Origin: Chryseobacterium sp. FH2
GTDB lineage: Bacteria; Bacteroidota; Bacteroidia; Flavobacteriales; Weeksellaceae
Assembly: GCF_001045455.1 (NCBI RefSeq)
Contig: NZ_LFNE01000001.1
Location: forward strand, 248,001 to 312,000
DNA: 64,000 nucleotides
Direction: 5' to 3'
A program made the position numbers and the translations under genes. This document shows positions 8,873 to 16,837 of the stretch, piece after piece; positions within the stretch are counted from its first letter, which is position 1; each line of letters opens with the position of its first letter. The notes beneath the pieces were generated by a model. That model made no database searches, was not told where the DNA came from, and saw nothing but the letters and a program-made list of their open reading frames with translations.

Positions 8873-9580
8873 TTAAGGTTTTTTCAAAACATAACCCATT
8901 CCTATTACGGTATGAATCAATTTATTATCATCCTGGCTATCTAGTTTTTTCCTTAAATAATTTACATAAACATCCACAACATTAGTTCCTAATTCATAAT
9001 TCACTCCCCAAACTGCATCCAGAATTTCCGCTCTGGAAATTACTTTTTCAGGATTATTCAGAAAATATAGAAGTAATTTATATTCTGTGGAAGTCAGTGA
9101 AATTTCTTCTCCCGCACGGGTAACTTTTTTGGTATAATCATTCAAAATCAAGTCTGAAAACTGAAAAATATATTCATTATCGACTACGGGCTCAATAACT
9201 TCTGGAACACCCCCATTGTGACTTCTTCTCAACAAAGATTTTACACGGGCAACCAGCTCTATAAATTTGAAAGGTTTCACCAGGTAGTCATCTCCACCGC
9301 TTTCCAAACCAAGAACTATATTTTCGGAAGTTCCCAGTGCGGTTAAAAATAAAATAGGAACATGTTGATTTGTTTTTCTAATTTCTTTGCAGACATCAAG
9401 CCCGTTCATTTCCGGCAACATAATATCTAAAACTACCAAATCGAAATCGTTTGATTGTACCAACTGTACCCCCGTTTTCCCGTCAAAAGCTACAGAAACT
9501 TCATATCCGCTTTCCTGCAATCCTTTTTTTATAAAAGATACAACACTTGTTTCGTCTTCGATAAGGATAATTTTTTTCAT
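8873..9580 (-). CDS. OmpR/PhoB family response regulator
   Basis: 235 residues. Receiver domain with acidic pocket (EDE near residue 9), phospho-acceptor Asp52 in VVLDIMLPEMNG, the switch Thr in LFLTA and Lys in LVKPF. A winged-helix DNA-binding domain follows (about 135-233), with the typical VDVYVNYLRKKLD recognition region. It is first in a two-gene operon with the histidine kinase. Its binding sites may include the repeats upstream of the neighbouring Usp-like gene (inference). Confidence 0.95.
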   Translation of the reverse strand: MKKIILIEDETSVVSFIKKGLQESGYEVSVAFDGKTGVQLVQSNDFDLVVLDIMLPEMNGLDVCKEIRKTNQHVPILFLTALGTSENIVLGLESGGDDYLVKPFKFIELVARVKSLLRRSHNGGVPEVIEPVVDNEYIFQFSDLILNDYTKKVTRAGEEISLTSTEYKLLLYFLNNPEKVISRAEILDAVWGVNYELGTNVVDVYVNYLRKKLDSQDDNKLIHTVIGMGYVLKKP

Positions 9581-9608
9581 TGAAATAAGGAATTAGACAA
9601 AAATAGAA

Positions 9609-9635
9609 AAAAGGATTAGAAATTCTAATCCTTTT
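9609..9635 (-). terminator. terminator of the peptide/ABC operon
   Basis: 12-bp perfect stem AAAAGGATTAGA / TCTAATCCTTTT (9609-9620, 9624-9635) with a 3-nt loop, 25 bp past the ABC permease stop and followed on the minus strand by a U-rich tract. Confidence 0.85.
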
Positions 9636-9659
9636 CTTCATACTACTATAATTATTTTA

Positions 9660-11033
9660 TCAAAAAATTTGATAAACAGGAACTCCTGAAAAATAGCTCG
9701 AAAAAATAATAATCAGAATAATTTCAACTAAAAGATAGTCTTTCACCAAAGTTGTATAAGCCAATTGGAAGATAAACAGGAATAAAAGTTTAAATATGAT
9801 AAATGAGCTTATTTCTATAGATGTATAATCCAGCACAGGAATTACTACAACAATATACACTAAAAACAATAAAAACTTGGAAACAATAAACATTAGTAAA
9901 GGATATCCTGAAATTTTTTCAGCGTAAAATGTATTATTCGTATATTTTCCGGCCAGATAATTTTGATTAAGAGGAAGTAAGGTGATAAATACTGCAGCAA
10001 TAATCAATATTTTTATTTCTCCGTGCACAAAAAATGCTAAAATCCATAAAACCAGCGCAACCAATTTCAAATTTTTGCTGATAGAATTCCTCAAAAGGAA
10101 AAATTCAGCTTTCAGCAAATGCCTAAAATTAAATGATGACACAAAAGCAATCGGATGATATGTCTTTTCTTTTATAGCAGAAGCGTTCGTTTCCTTTTTT
10201 ATAACCGGCGGATTTTGTTCTGACTTTCTGATAACTGAAAATCTATTGAACACAAACGAACCAGCCAACACAAGTATTAGCGAAATTGGTAATAAATAAA
10301 TTTTACTTAACCAGTCTTTAGGATTAATAAAATTATTGAAGTTTACAAATTCAATATCTTTGGTTTTTACAGCTCCAAGAATGAACTTATCCTTGGTTTG
10401 TGCATTTAAACTAGCAAAATTATCCATTAACTCCTGGATTCCGGTTATATCCAATGTGTGTCTTATACTATTATTATAAATGAAAATTATAAAAGCAAAA
10501 TATAAGATATACTTTAAAAATTTCAAATCAACTAAATAGTCAATCAGTATACAAATCGAAGCCAATAAGAATAAATAAGGAACCGTAAAATAGAAAAACG
10601 GAATCAAATAGGAAACCAAGCTATAGCTTTGATAATTGATAACAAGAATGATGATTTCAAGGATAAAAGCCAGTATTGTAAGGTAAAAAAACAGCGAAAC
10701 AACCTTTTGCATCAGCAATTGAAAATTCGATTCTACTGATAATCGAAAATTGACAAATGTATTGTTGTTTATTTCTCTTTTCTTCAGATTTTGACTAATA
10801 AAAATTGCCAGTAAAGAAAATATTGCGTTAATATAAACAGGCGTTAGATTACTTATCCAAACTAAATTTAATCCTCCAGTATAATTCCCAACAGTGAACG
10901 TTACATAATCTGATTTAGGATTTGGTATAATAAAAAATCCTAAAATCATGATAATGACTAAAATATATTTAAAATAAGTATGTTTAAAAAATAATTTGAG
11001 GTTATATAGAGATATCAATGGTAATGCTTTCAT
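9660..11033 (-). CDS. ABC transporter permease, large ABC-2-like membrane protein
   Basis: 457 residues from the ATG at 11031-11033, with roughly ten to twelve hydrophobic segments in two halves separated by a polar region near residues 270-300. I prefer this start because it leaves a 7-bp gap after the ATPase stop; an ATG at 11060 would overlap the ATPase gene by 20 bp. It is the last gene of the cassette and must partner the ATPase just upstream. By analogy with peptide-antibiotic loci it may export the peptide or protect the producer (inference). Sequence is divergent from named families. Confidence 0.75.
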   Translation of the reverse strand: MKALPLISLYNLKLFFKHTYFKYILVIIMILGFFIIPNPKSDYVTFTVGNYTGGLNLVWISNLTPVYINAIFSLLAIFISQNLKKREINNNTFVNFRLSVESNFQLLMQKVVSLFFYLTILAFILEIIILVINYQSYSLVSYLIPFFYFTVPYLFLLASICILIDYLVDLKFLKYILYFAFIIFIYNNSIRHTLDITGIQELMDNFASLNAQTKDKFILGAVKTKDIEFVNFNNFINPKDWLSKIYLLPISLILVLAGSFVFNRFSVIRKSEQNPPVIKKETNASAIKEKTYHPIAFVSSFNFRHLLKAEFFLLRNSISKNLKLVALVLWILAFFVHGEIKILIIAAVFITLLPLNQNYLAGKYTNNTFYAEKISGYPLLMFIVSKFLLFLVYIVVVIPVLDYTSIEISSFIIFKLLFLFIFQLAYTTLVKDYLLVEIILIIIFSSYFSGVPVYQIF

Positions 11034-11040
11034 AAAAATC

Positions 11041-11781
11041 TTATTTCGCAAAATATTCAAATGCTTTTTCCAAATTCAAAGAGCTTTCCGAGATAGGACT
11101 TCCCAACCCCAAAACAGCTTCGGGAATTAGTTGATCCACAGTATTTGAGAAACTGATTTCCCCATTCCGGAGAACAATGATATTGTCAACATATTTTTCA
11201 ATTTCATAAATATTATGAGAAGAAACAATCACGATAGAATTGTCTGATATTTTTCTTATAAGCTCATAAAAATTTATCCTTTCAATAGGATCGAGCGCAC
11301 TTGTAGGCTCATCAAGGATCAAAACTTTTGGATTATTGACCAAAGCCAACGACAGTGCAACTCTTTGCTGAGTTCCGCCTGATAGATTTTTCACGTTCGT
11401 ATCTTTCGTATGCAGAATATTGAAAAACTCTAAAACATTCGGAATATTTTCTTTCAATGTTTTCGAGCCTACCCCCTTTAACATTCCAAAATACATCAGA
11501 TTCTGTGTTACAGTTAAATCCGGAATCAATCCAAAATTTTGAGGCATATAGCTCAAGTCTTTTCTAAGAATCAATGGATTCTTTATAATGTCTGCACTGT
11601 TGTAACTTAAACTTCCTTTTTGAGGTTTTGTAAGAGTAGATATCACATTCAATAAAGTTGTTTTCCCTGCACCATTTAAACCTAAAATACCATAAACACC
11701 TTGATTTAAAGATAAACTTATATTGTGCAGTATGGTTTTATTGTTAATTCTATAATTAATATTATTCAGCGATATACTCAT
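11041..11781 (-). CDS. ABC transporter ATP-binding protein
   Basis: 246 residues. Walker A GLNGAGKTTLL (about 35-45), Q-loop region YMPQNFGL, signature LSGGTQQRVALSLAL, Walker B VLILDEPTSALDP and the switch His in VIVSSHN. The sequence is of the type that works with separate ABC-2 permeases, as in antibiotic-peptide export or immunity. Its start overlaps the end of the SdpB-like gene by 20 bp, showing tight translational coupling within the cassette. Confidence 0.9.
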   Translation of the reverse strand: MSISLNNINYRINNKTILHNISLSLNQGVYGILGLNGAGKTTLLNVISTLTKPQKGSLSYNSADIIKNPLILRKDLSYMPQNFGLIPDLTVTQNLMYFGMLKGVGSKTLKENIPNVLEFFNILHTKDTNVKNLSGGTQQRVALSLALVNNPKVLILDEPTSALDPIERINFYELIRKISDNSIVIVSSHNIYEIEKYVDNIIVLRNGEISFSNTVDQLIPEAVLGLGSPISESSLNLEKAFEYFAK

Positions 11782-12649
11782 TTCTTTTAAAATATTTAAA
11801 TTCTAATATCATTTTTGGTTGAAAAGCTATTACATTAAGAATAATCATCACTACTCCGAATGTATAAAGGTTTATAGTTAAAATAATTATGATGTGTGTT
11901 ATAATAATGTAAATTAAGGCTACATTTTTTGTCAGTTTGTTGTAAATGAGAATTGGATAAAATAACTCAACAATTACTACACTAAGCGAAATTATCTGAA
12001 ATACAACGGGAACTGTAGTTGCGACGAAGGCAGTCAGGATATTCACATTCGTATAGGTAGATACCAAATACCATATTGCATCCCCCGTATACCAGTTATT
12101 TCCCATCGCTTTTCCTACTCCTGAAAAGAAATATATGATGCAAAGCTGCAGTTGTAAAAGTCTTATTGCAAAAGAATAAATTCCTTGGCAGTATTTTGAA
12201 TTAATACACAACAGCATATTAATGAAAAGCGAAAAACTAATCATATAATCTGCTCCATAAGAAAACGAGTAGCTACTCGCCACTAAGGCATTATGTATAA
12301 CAAGAACAATTATGGCAAATATAAGCCTATAATAATTCATCAAAACAAATAAAAATGAGCAGATATAAATTGCAATTACGATTGCTAAAGCATATTCATA
12401 CTGTAACCCTATTCTCTCAAGTATATCTGTAATAAATGTTAATCTGAACTGATCTTTTCTGATCAGAAAATCATTAATATCAGAATTAATGACTCCATTT
12501 TTACTATAAATATTGTAAATATCTGGTAAAATTGATAAAATATTTAGCAACCCAAAAATAGAGATCATAATAATGAATATATTTTTTTTATCTATATTTT
12601 TATTATATCCAAAAAAAAATGTATTTATTTTATTTAGAACTGCATCCAT
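11762..12649 (-). CDS. SdpB/HTTM-family multi-pass membrane protein
   Basis: 295 residues from the ATG at 12647-12649, one base after the upstream stop; an in-frame ATG at 12718 lies inside the upstream gene and is unlikely. About seven membrane segments. The core LQLQLCIIYFFSGVGKAM followed by NNWYTGDAIWYL, a later VIVELFYP and a His-containing late helix (ITHIIIIL) match the HTTM fold shared by Bacillus SdpB and vitamin-K gamma-carboxylases. SdpB works with SdpA to mature the SDP toxin from SdpC. Here it likely processes or moves the small peptide encoded first in the operon (inference). Confidence 0.8.
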   Translation of the reverse strand: MDAVLNKINTFFFGYNKNIDKKNIFIIMISIFGLLNILSILPDIYNIYSKNGVINSDINDFLIRKDQFRLTFITDILERIGLQYEYALAIVIAIYICSFLFVLMNYYRLIFAIIVLVIHNALVASSYSFSYGADYMISFSLFINMLLCINSKYCQGIYSFAIRLLQLQLCIIYFFSGVGKAMGNNWYTGDAIWYLVSTYTNVNILTAFVATTVPVVFQIISLSVVIVELFYPILIYNKLTKNVALIYIIITHIIIILTINLYTFGVVMIILNVIAFQPKMILEFKYFKRNEYIAE

Positions 12650-12650
12650 A

Positions 12651-13202
12651 TCAATTTTTATTAATGTTGTAAACAGTACTCTCTTCAATTCTGATTGGTT
12701 TTCCCATTTGAATTTCATCTAAAGATGGAAATTCTTTTTTCATAATGGCAACATCCATATGATTAACATTTGGATGAAGTGTAAATAATCTTACAGACAT
12801 AGACTGAATTACTTTATTCCTAAATCCATCATTTTCCAGCTGTCCTCCTAATATGGTAAATACACTATTTATTTTAAATTTTGATTCAAATGTTCTTCCC
12901 GGTAAGTCAACTGGGTTATTATTGTCTTTAAAAATAATTTTAGTTTGTTTATTTGATGCATTTGGCGAATAATATTCATACCCGCGTTCTATCCCTGTAT
13001 AGTATGAATAATTTCTCATAGCAATCTGTATAAATTCCGGAATATTAAAATATCCCAAATAATTTATAATATTCTTTCCATATATATTCAAAGAAGAATA
13101 TGTAGAATTTTTCCATGTTTTAATAATCTGAATATTTATGATAACTGACGAGAAAACATGAAAAAGCAACACTGATATTAATAAGATTTTTAATGTTTTC
13201 AT
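12651..13202 (-). CDS. membrane-anchored protein in SdpA position (possible SdpA counterpart)
   Basis: 183 residues with one N-terminal membrane anchor (about 5-25) and a predicted extracytoplasmic domain. It shares the pattern YTGIERGYEYY (about residues 69-79) with YTGLETGYGFF in the protein at 15176-15685, so the two are homologues. Both sit between a small secreted peptide gene and an SdpB-like gene, the order seen for SdpA. I cannot show homology to Bacillus SdpA itself by eye. The start lies 61 bp after the peptide stop, across a hairpin. Confidence 0.7.
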   Translation of the reverse strand: MKTLKILLISVLLFHVFSSVIINIQIIKTWKNSTYSSLNIYGKNIINYLGYFNIPEFIQIAMRNYSYYTGIERGYEYYSPNASNKQTKIIFKDNNNPVDLPGRTFESKFKINSVFTILGGQLENDGFRNKVIQSMSVRLFTLHPNVNHMDVAIMKKEFPSLDEIQMGKPIRIEESTVYNINKN

Positions 13203-13218
13203 AGGATTATAAAAAAGA

Positions 13219-13237
13219 GGCTAATAAATTATTAGCC
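13219..13237 (-). terminator. intra-operon hairpin after the peptide gene
   Basis: Minus strand GGCTAATAA-T-TTATTAGCC followed by TCTTTTTT. It is a compact intrinsic terminator placed between the peptide gene (stop at 13264) and the next gene (start 13202). The position suggests partial read-through, giving more peptide mRNA than maturation mRNA. Confidence 0.75.
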
Positions 13238-13263
13238 CCATAGATTAAATAATTTTGAAACAA

Positions 13264-13482
13264 TTACTTTGTTGCAGTAGTAGTTGTTGTTCCTGTATAA
13301 ACATATTCCGAAGAAATAAATGTCCACTCTTTTTCTTTCACTGCCTCTTTTACAGTTGCTGAAGAAACTGCATTTACTGTAACTTTTTCAGAAGAAATGT
13401 TTTGTGGGTTAGCACTTGCTAATGTAAATGTCCCTGCTGAGAATGCAACGATTAATGCCGCTGCTACTAAATGTTTTTTCAT
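13264..13482 (-). CDS. small secreted peptide, putative antimicrobial or signal precursor
   Basis: 72 residues. A Sec signal peptide (about 1-24) with a plausible cleavage site TLASA|NPQ precedes a 48-residue mature part ending in a Trp/Tyr-containing segment and a Thr-rich tail (EWTFISSEYVYTGTTTTTA). It has no Cys. The gene is first in an operon with SdpA-position, SdpB-like and ABC genes and has its own hairpin terminator. The context suggests a precursor whose processed fragment is the active product. It is much less hydrophobic than Bacillus SDP, so it is not a plain SdpC copy. Function is inference. Confidence 0.6.
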   Translation of the reverse strand: MKKHLVAAALIVAFSAGTFTLASANPQNISSEKVTVNAVSSATVKEAVKEKEWTFISSEYVYTGTTTTTATK

Positions 13483-13597
13483 TTTAATAAATTTTTAATG
13501 GTTATTTTTCTAATTTGTTATTTTCGGGTAGCCCCTTATGTTTTGTTTTTAGAGTTACAAAATATCAAAATCTCTCATAAAAGCGCTTTATATTTTC

Positions 13598-14446
13598 TTA
13601 TTGTGCCAACTCAATAGATTCATTATTGGCCCCAATCATTTTTTTAATTGTTTCTTCCTGATCTCTCAGCTTTTGACCTAATGTTTTACCATCATCTCCT
13701 GGCTGATTCAACTGCTCCGAGGTATATTTACTCCTTACCTGAGCCAAAGGGCTGCTTTTAAAATCAGCAAACATTTTAGTAAACTTGTCTTTATTTACCA
13801 CAAGGGCTTGTTTATTTTTCAGCCTTTCGTTAAGACTTAATTCATTATAATTTTCAATGTTCTTGATTCCTGCTAATTCCCAAGAAAAGTTTTTACCTTC
13901 ATCTTCAATCTTTACAATTAAGCCAGGTAAACCATAAAATTTATATGGCCCGTCCTGAATCGGAATATCTGGCGTAAACCAAGCCACCCAATTCCTTCCC
14001 CAAGCTGTTGCTGTAGCTTTTTGGATCTTATATTTTTCAAAAGAACTTACACTCTTTTCAGTCGAAATTTTCCATTTTATCTTACTCATTTCAGGATAAG
14101 TAATATAGTCACTAAGAATTAAGTCTGTGTATTTCACTTCATAAGACGGATAATTCTTCTGAACTTTATACATAAACTTAGGATTTTTAAATAGTTTCGT
14201 CAAATCTATTTTTACTCCCGTTGTTTTCATTTTTTCAACATTACTTTCAATCATCGAATCCTGAGATATGGACAAATAATCTCTATAAATAGATTTTTCT
14301 TTTGTTACATCTAAGATTGTCAATTCTTTTTCAACCCGGGAAGAATCTTTATTAGGTTTATAAGAAAACTCATAAAAGAATCTGCGAGCCTGCGCATTAG
14401 TAAATACATAAAGAATTAATAAAAAGATTGAAAAGTTTTTCTTCAT
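13598..14446 (-). CDS. GLPGLI family protein (Porph_ging domain)
   Basis: 282 residues from the ATG at 14444-14446, which begins a proper signal peptide (MKKNFSIFLLILYVFTNAQA); the longer reading frame to 14533 adds an unlikely polar leader. The family signature GPYKFYGLPGLI is present at about residues 153-164, followed by the usual VKIEDEG. GLPGLI proteins are exported Bacteroidetes proteins of unknown function. This copy sits between an intact and a decayed peptide cassette. Two more copies occur in the window, at 26602-27513 and 31744-32508. Confidence 0.88.
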   Translation of the reverse strand: MKKNFSIFLLILYVFTNAQARRFFYEFSYKPNKDSSRVEKELTILDVTKEKSIYRDYLSISQDSMIESNVEKMKTTGVKIDLTKLFKNPKFMYKVQKNYPSYEVKYTDLILSDYITYPEMSKIKWKISTEKSVSSFEKYKIQKATATAWGRNWVAWFTPDIPIQDGPYKFYGLPGLIVKIEDEGKNFSWELAGIKNIENYNELSLNERLKNKQALVVNKDKFTKMFADFKSSPLAQVRSKYTSEQLNQPGDDGKTLGQKLRDQEETIKKMIGANNESIELAQ

Positions 14447-14852
14447 TTTCTGGTTGTGATTAGTTTTTCTTTGATTCAGCCAAAGTATGTGATAATATTC
14501 ACATATGCAAGAGATAAAATGATTTTTTTTCAAGCAAATCTCAAATTTGTGAATTTTTAATTATATTTTATATCACAAAGAAATGAATTAGCAATTTTTC
14601 AAACCTGTTAAAATACTTGTATTTAAAACACTTTGAACATGTTTTACCAAATGCTATAAAATTAAAATTATCAAATTATTGTGAAAAATATAAATTTTAA
14701 AACATTTTTTCATGTACTTTATAGTTCGAACTTATCATCAGCTAGTGATTTTTAAATTTAAAATAAACCATTTATAAAATATAAAAGTCGGACAAACCGA
14801 AACAGCGACTCAAAAAAAACTGAAAGTGGGCCAATCAAAAAAATTTAATACC
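14447..14852. other. 406-bp spacer without a recognisable gene
   Basis: Very AT-rich. It must hold the promoters of the GLPGLI gene (minus) and of the decayed peptide cassette (plus), but I find no clean TTG-N17..23-TAnnTTTG on either strand. AGTCG (14786-14790) and CGACT (14806-14810) form a short inverted repeat upstream of the dead peptide gene. Confidence 0.5.
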
Positions 14853-15136
14853 ATGAAAAAATTGCAATCTTATCTTCATTAGCATTATCCATAATCATCG
14901 GCTACTCATTTACAAGTGGAAATTCCAACAAACTACACAAGCTAGATACCGGCTCTGTAAACAAAACAACTTCAATAGGTGATAAACAAGTAGACGGAGC
15001 TGTAATTATAATATTCGTAGTAGACGGAACTTCTGCAACTGCTTTTCCGGGAACGATAAACAGTCACTTCACTCCCACAACAACTGATACACAATCTCCT
15101 AAAACAAAGCTTCAAAACTTAGTAAAAAACTATTAA
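14853..15136 (+). pseudogene. frameshifted small secreted peptide gene (second cassette)
   Basis: ATG at 14853-14855 is followed by six A residues and the frame closes after nine codons. With one more A, the reading becomes MKKIAILSSLALSIIIGYSF and continues open for about 90 codons to TAA at 15134-15136. The restored product has a signal peptide, a short polar spacer, a hydrophobic core (GAVIIIFVVDGTSATAFPG) and a Thr/Lys-rich tail. No alternative start exists because the frame is closed by TAA at 14846-14848. A one-base loss in a homopolymer fits decay, or less likely a slippage switch. Confidence 0.65.
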
Positions 15137-15144
15137 ATCTAAAA

Positions 15145-15167
15145 AGCCCATATCTCAAGTATGGGCT
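15145..15167 (+). terminator. hairpin between dead peptide gene and SdpA-position gene
   Basis: AGCCCATA (15145-15152), loop TCTCAAG, TATGGGCT (15160-15167), then ACTTT. It is a short intrinsic-type hairpin in the same relative place as the one at 13219-13237 in the intact cassette. The U-tract is weak. Confidence 0.6.
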
Positions 15168-15175
15168 ACTTTACC

Positions 15176-15685
15176 ATGAAAAAGAAATTATACTTTACAG
15201 TTAGTTTAGTATTGATTTTTATCGTGCTATTATCTTCTGTAAAAACTACACTGGATAGCTACTACAAATATTATAAAGAAACCAAAGAAAATATTTTCAA
15301 ATCATCTATCGACAATGCATACAATTACAGACCTTTAAGAATCTTCAACACCTATACAGGACTCGAAACCGGATATGGTTTCTTTGGAACCAATGTTTCA
15401 AGTGAATTTGTAATTTCCTATGAATTATTCGATAAAAACCAAAAACAAATAGACCGGCAAATTTTTAAATTGAACTCAAATGAAGGAAGTGTAAGGTTTA
15501 TGTCTTTAAATAGAGTTTTTTTAGACAGACTTACCAAACCAGAAGATGAATTATTTGGAAAATACATGGAAATAGTAATGAAAGAAATATCAAAATTCGT
15601 TTATAATAAGTATGATAAAAAATATTCCGTAAAGCTTAAAGTTTACTTATTTTTAACGAATCACAAAACAACCTATTTTGGCTAA
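15176..15685 (+). CDS. SdpA-position membrane-anchored protein, second copy
   Basis: 169 residues from ATG 15176-15178 (MKKKLYFTVSLVLIF), preferred over the ATG at 15161 because the latter lies within the hairpin and adds a poor leader. One N-terminal membrane anchor, then YTGLETGYGFF shared with the 12651-13202 protein. The C-terminus diverges and is about 14 residues shorter than the intact copy. The next gene has lost its N-terminus, so a deletion may also have clipped this one. Possibly still expressed, but its partners are broken. Confidence 0.55.
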   Translation: MKKKLYFTVSLVLIFIVLLSSVKTTLDSYYKYYKETKENIFKSSIDNAYNYRPLRIFNTYTGLETGYGFFGTNVSSEFVISYELFDKNQKQIDRQIFKLNSNEGSVRFMSLNRVFLDRLTKPEDELFGKYMEIVMKEISKFVYNKYDKKYSVKLKVYLFLTNHKTTYFG

Positions 15686-16339
15686 AATTTTTCAGAATTT
15701 CCATATCAATCCTTTAATATTCATCCATCATCTACAATTCTGTGTTTCAAAATAATTTACACGGTCTTAGCAATACTTTTGTTATCAGGCTATAAACAAA
15801 ATTTCACTGCTATATTGCTGTTATTTATACAAATTATTTTATCAAAAAGCAATTTCTACTATTCATACGGAATAGATTTCTTTACGAGTATGTCACTATT
15901 TTATTTGGCAATAATTCCTCCGGATTTAAAATCTTTGGCACTGCCTGCTTTTAAAAGACTATTTCAGATTCACGTTTGTATCGTATATTTTTTTGCCGGA
16001 TTTGATAAACTAATTGGAATTAATTGGTGGAATGGGGAAAGTATTTGGAAAGCTATTAATTTACCTTTTGCCACAAGCATTTATGATATTACTTTTTTAG
16101 GTAATTATCCTATTTTATTAACCATTTTAGGTCTTGGGACAGCTATTTTAGAATTATATCCTTTATTTGTTTGGAATAGAAAAACGTCTAATTTTTGGAT
16201 TTATTCGGTAATATTGATGCACATAGGTATAGCCTTTATTCTGAACCTTTATTTTTTCAGTGCAATAATGATTATCTGGAATCTGACGTTAAAATTTTCA
16301 TTTAATAATGAGAGGTCTTATAACTTAGCAAATGCATAA
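15686..16339 (+). pseudogene. N-terminally truncated SdpB/HTTM-family gene
   Basis: The frame is open from right after the TAA at 15683-15685 to TAA at 16337-16339 but has no ATG near its beginning. It encodes the C-terminal two thirds of an SdpB-like protein. The segments IHVCIVYFFAGFDKLIGINW and WWNGESIWKA align with the core of the intact copy, as do the later ILELYPLFVW and HIGIAF. About 75 N-terminal residues, including the first one or two membrane segments, are absent. No ABC genes follow. This is a decayed remnant ending close to the tRNA cluster. Confidence 0.7.
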
Positions 16340-16372
16340 AGTGGAAGCAGAGATATAAATATGAAAAACAAA

Positions 16373-16400
16373 AAACCCTCCGTAAAAATACGGAGGGTTT
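16373..16400 (-). terminator. terminator of the tRNA operon
   Basis: Perfect 12-bp stem AAACCCTCCGTA / TACGGAGGGTTT (16373-16384, 16389-16400) with AAAA loop, directly after tRNA-Leu(TAA) on the minus strand, followed by a U-run. Confidence 0.9.
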
Positions 16401-16405
16401 GTAAG

Positions 16406-16489
16406 TACCCCGGGCGGGACTTGAACCCGCACGCCAAAAGAGGCACAGGATTTTAAGTCCTGCGTGTCTACCAGTTCCACCACCAGGGC
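16406..16489 (-). tRNA. tRNA-Leu (anticodon TAA)
   Basis: 84-nt class II tRNA with a long variable arm. Anticodon stem CAGGA/TCCTG with loop CTTAAAA gives TAA. T-arm GCGGG-TTCAAGT-CCCGC. Acceptor GCCCTGG pairs with CCGGGGT (G-U at 1-72), discriminator A. No CCA is encoded. Confidence 0.95.
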
Positions 16490-16495
16490 ATGGAG

Positions 16496-16571
16496 TGGAG
16501 CGAAAAACGGGATTCGAACCCGCGACCCCAACCTTGGCAAGGTTGTGCTCTACCAGCTGAGCTATTTTCGC
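16496..16571 (-). tRNA. tRNA-Gly (anticodon GCC)
   Basis: Acceptor GCGAAAA/TTTTCGC with discriminator T and encoded CCA (to 16496). Anticodon stem CAACC/GGTTG, loop TTGCCAA, anticodon GCC. D-arm AGCTCAGCTGGTAGAGC and T-arm GGGTTCGAATCCC are standard. It lies 6 bp from each neighbour's end. Confidence 0.95.
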
Positions 16572-16577
16572 ATACTG

Positions 16578-16659
16578 TGCGGATGAAGGGACTCGAACCC
16601 CCACGCCTCTCGGCACCAGATCCTAAGTCTGGCGTGGCTACCAATTACACCACATCCGC
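16578..16659 (-). tRNA. tRNA-Leu (anticodon TAG)
   Basis: 82-nt class II tRNA, first in the operon. Anticodon stem CCAGA/TCTGG with loop CTTAGGA gives TAG. Long variable arm, T-arm GGGGG-TTCGAGT-CCCTT region, acceptor GCGGATG/CATCCGC, discriminator A. No CCA is encoded. Confidence 0.95.
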
Positions 16660-16709
16660 GTTGTTTTGTTTAAGTTTATTTTAAAGAACTTGTTTCGTTT
16701 TTGTGAGTG

Positions 16710-16739
16710 CAAATATAGGACATTTTCCTTTACCTCCAA
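16710..16739 (-). promoter_or_regulatory. promoter of the tRNA operon
   Basis: On the minus strand: TTG (16737-16739), 19-bp spacer, TATATTTG (16710-16717), a full match to TTG-N17..23-TAnnTTTG, about 50 bp upstream of the first tRNA. Confidence 0.7.
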
Positions 16740-16837
16740 ACTTTTCAGAAAAAAAAATGATTTTTTTTACATTTTTATTTCCTCATACCCTTTATTACAA
16801 TTCATTTTATTACTTTTACACCGTTAATAATTATGTT

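Noticed and set aside
11034..11060. Upstream start of the ABC permease
   Set aside because: It would overlap the ATPase gene end by 20 bp; the ATG at 11031-11033 leaves a normal 7-bp gap and still gives a full first helix.
16302..16616. Minus-strand ORFs across the tRNA cluster
   Set aside because: They are translations of tRNA genes (typical GFGRxHAGxxSSPARGT-like patterns), not proteins.
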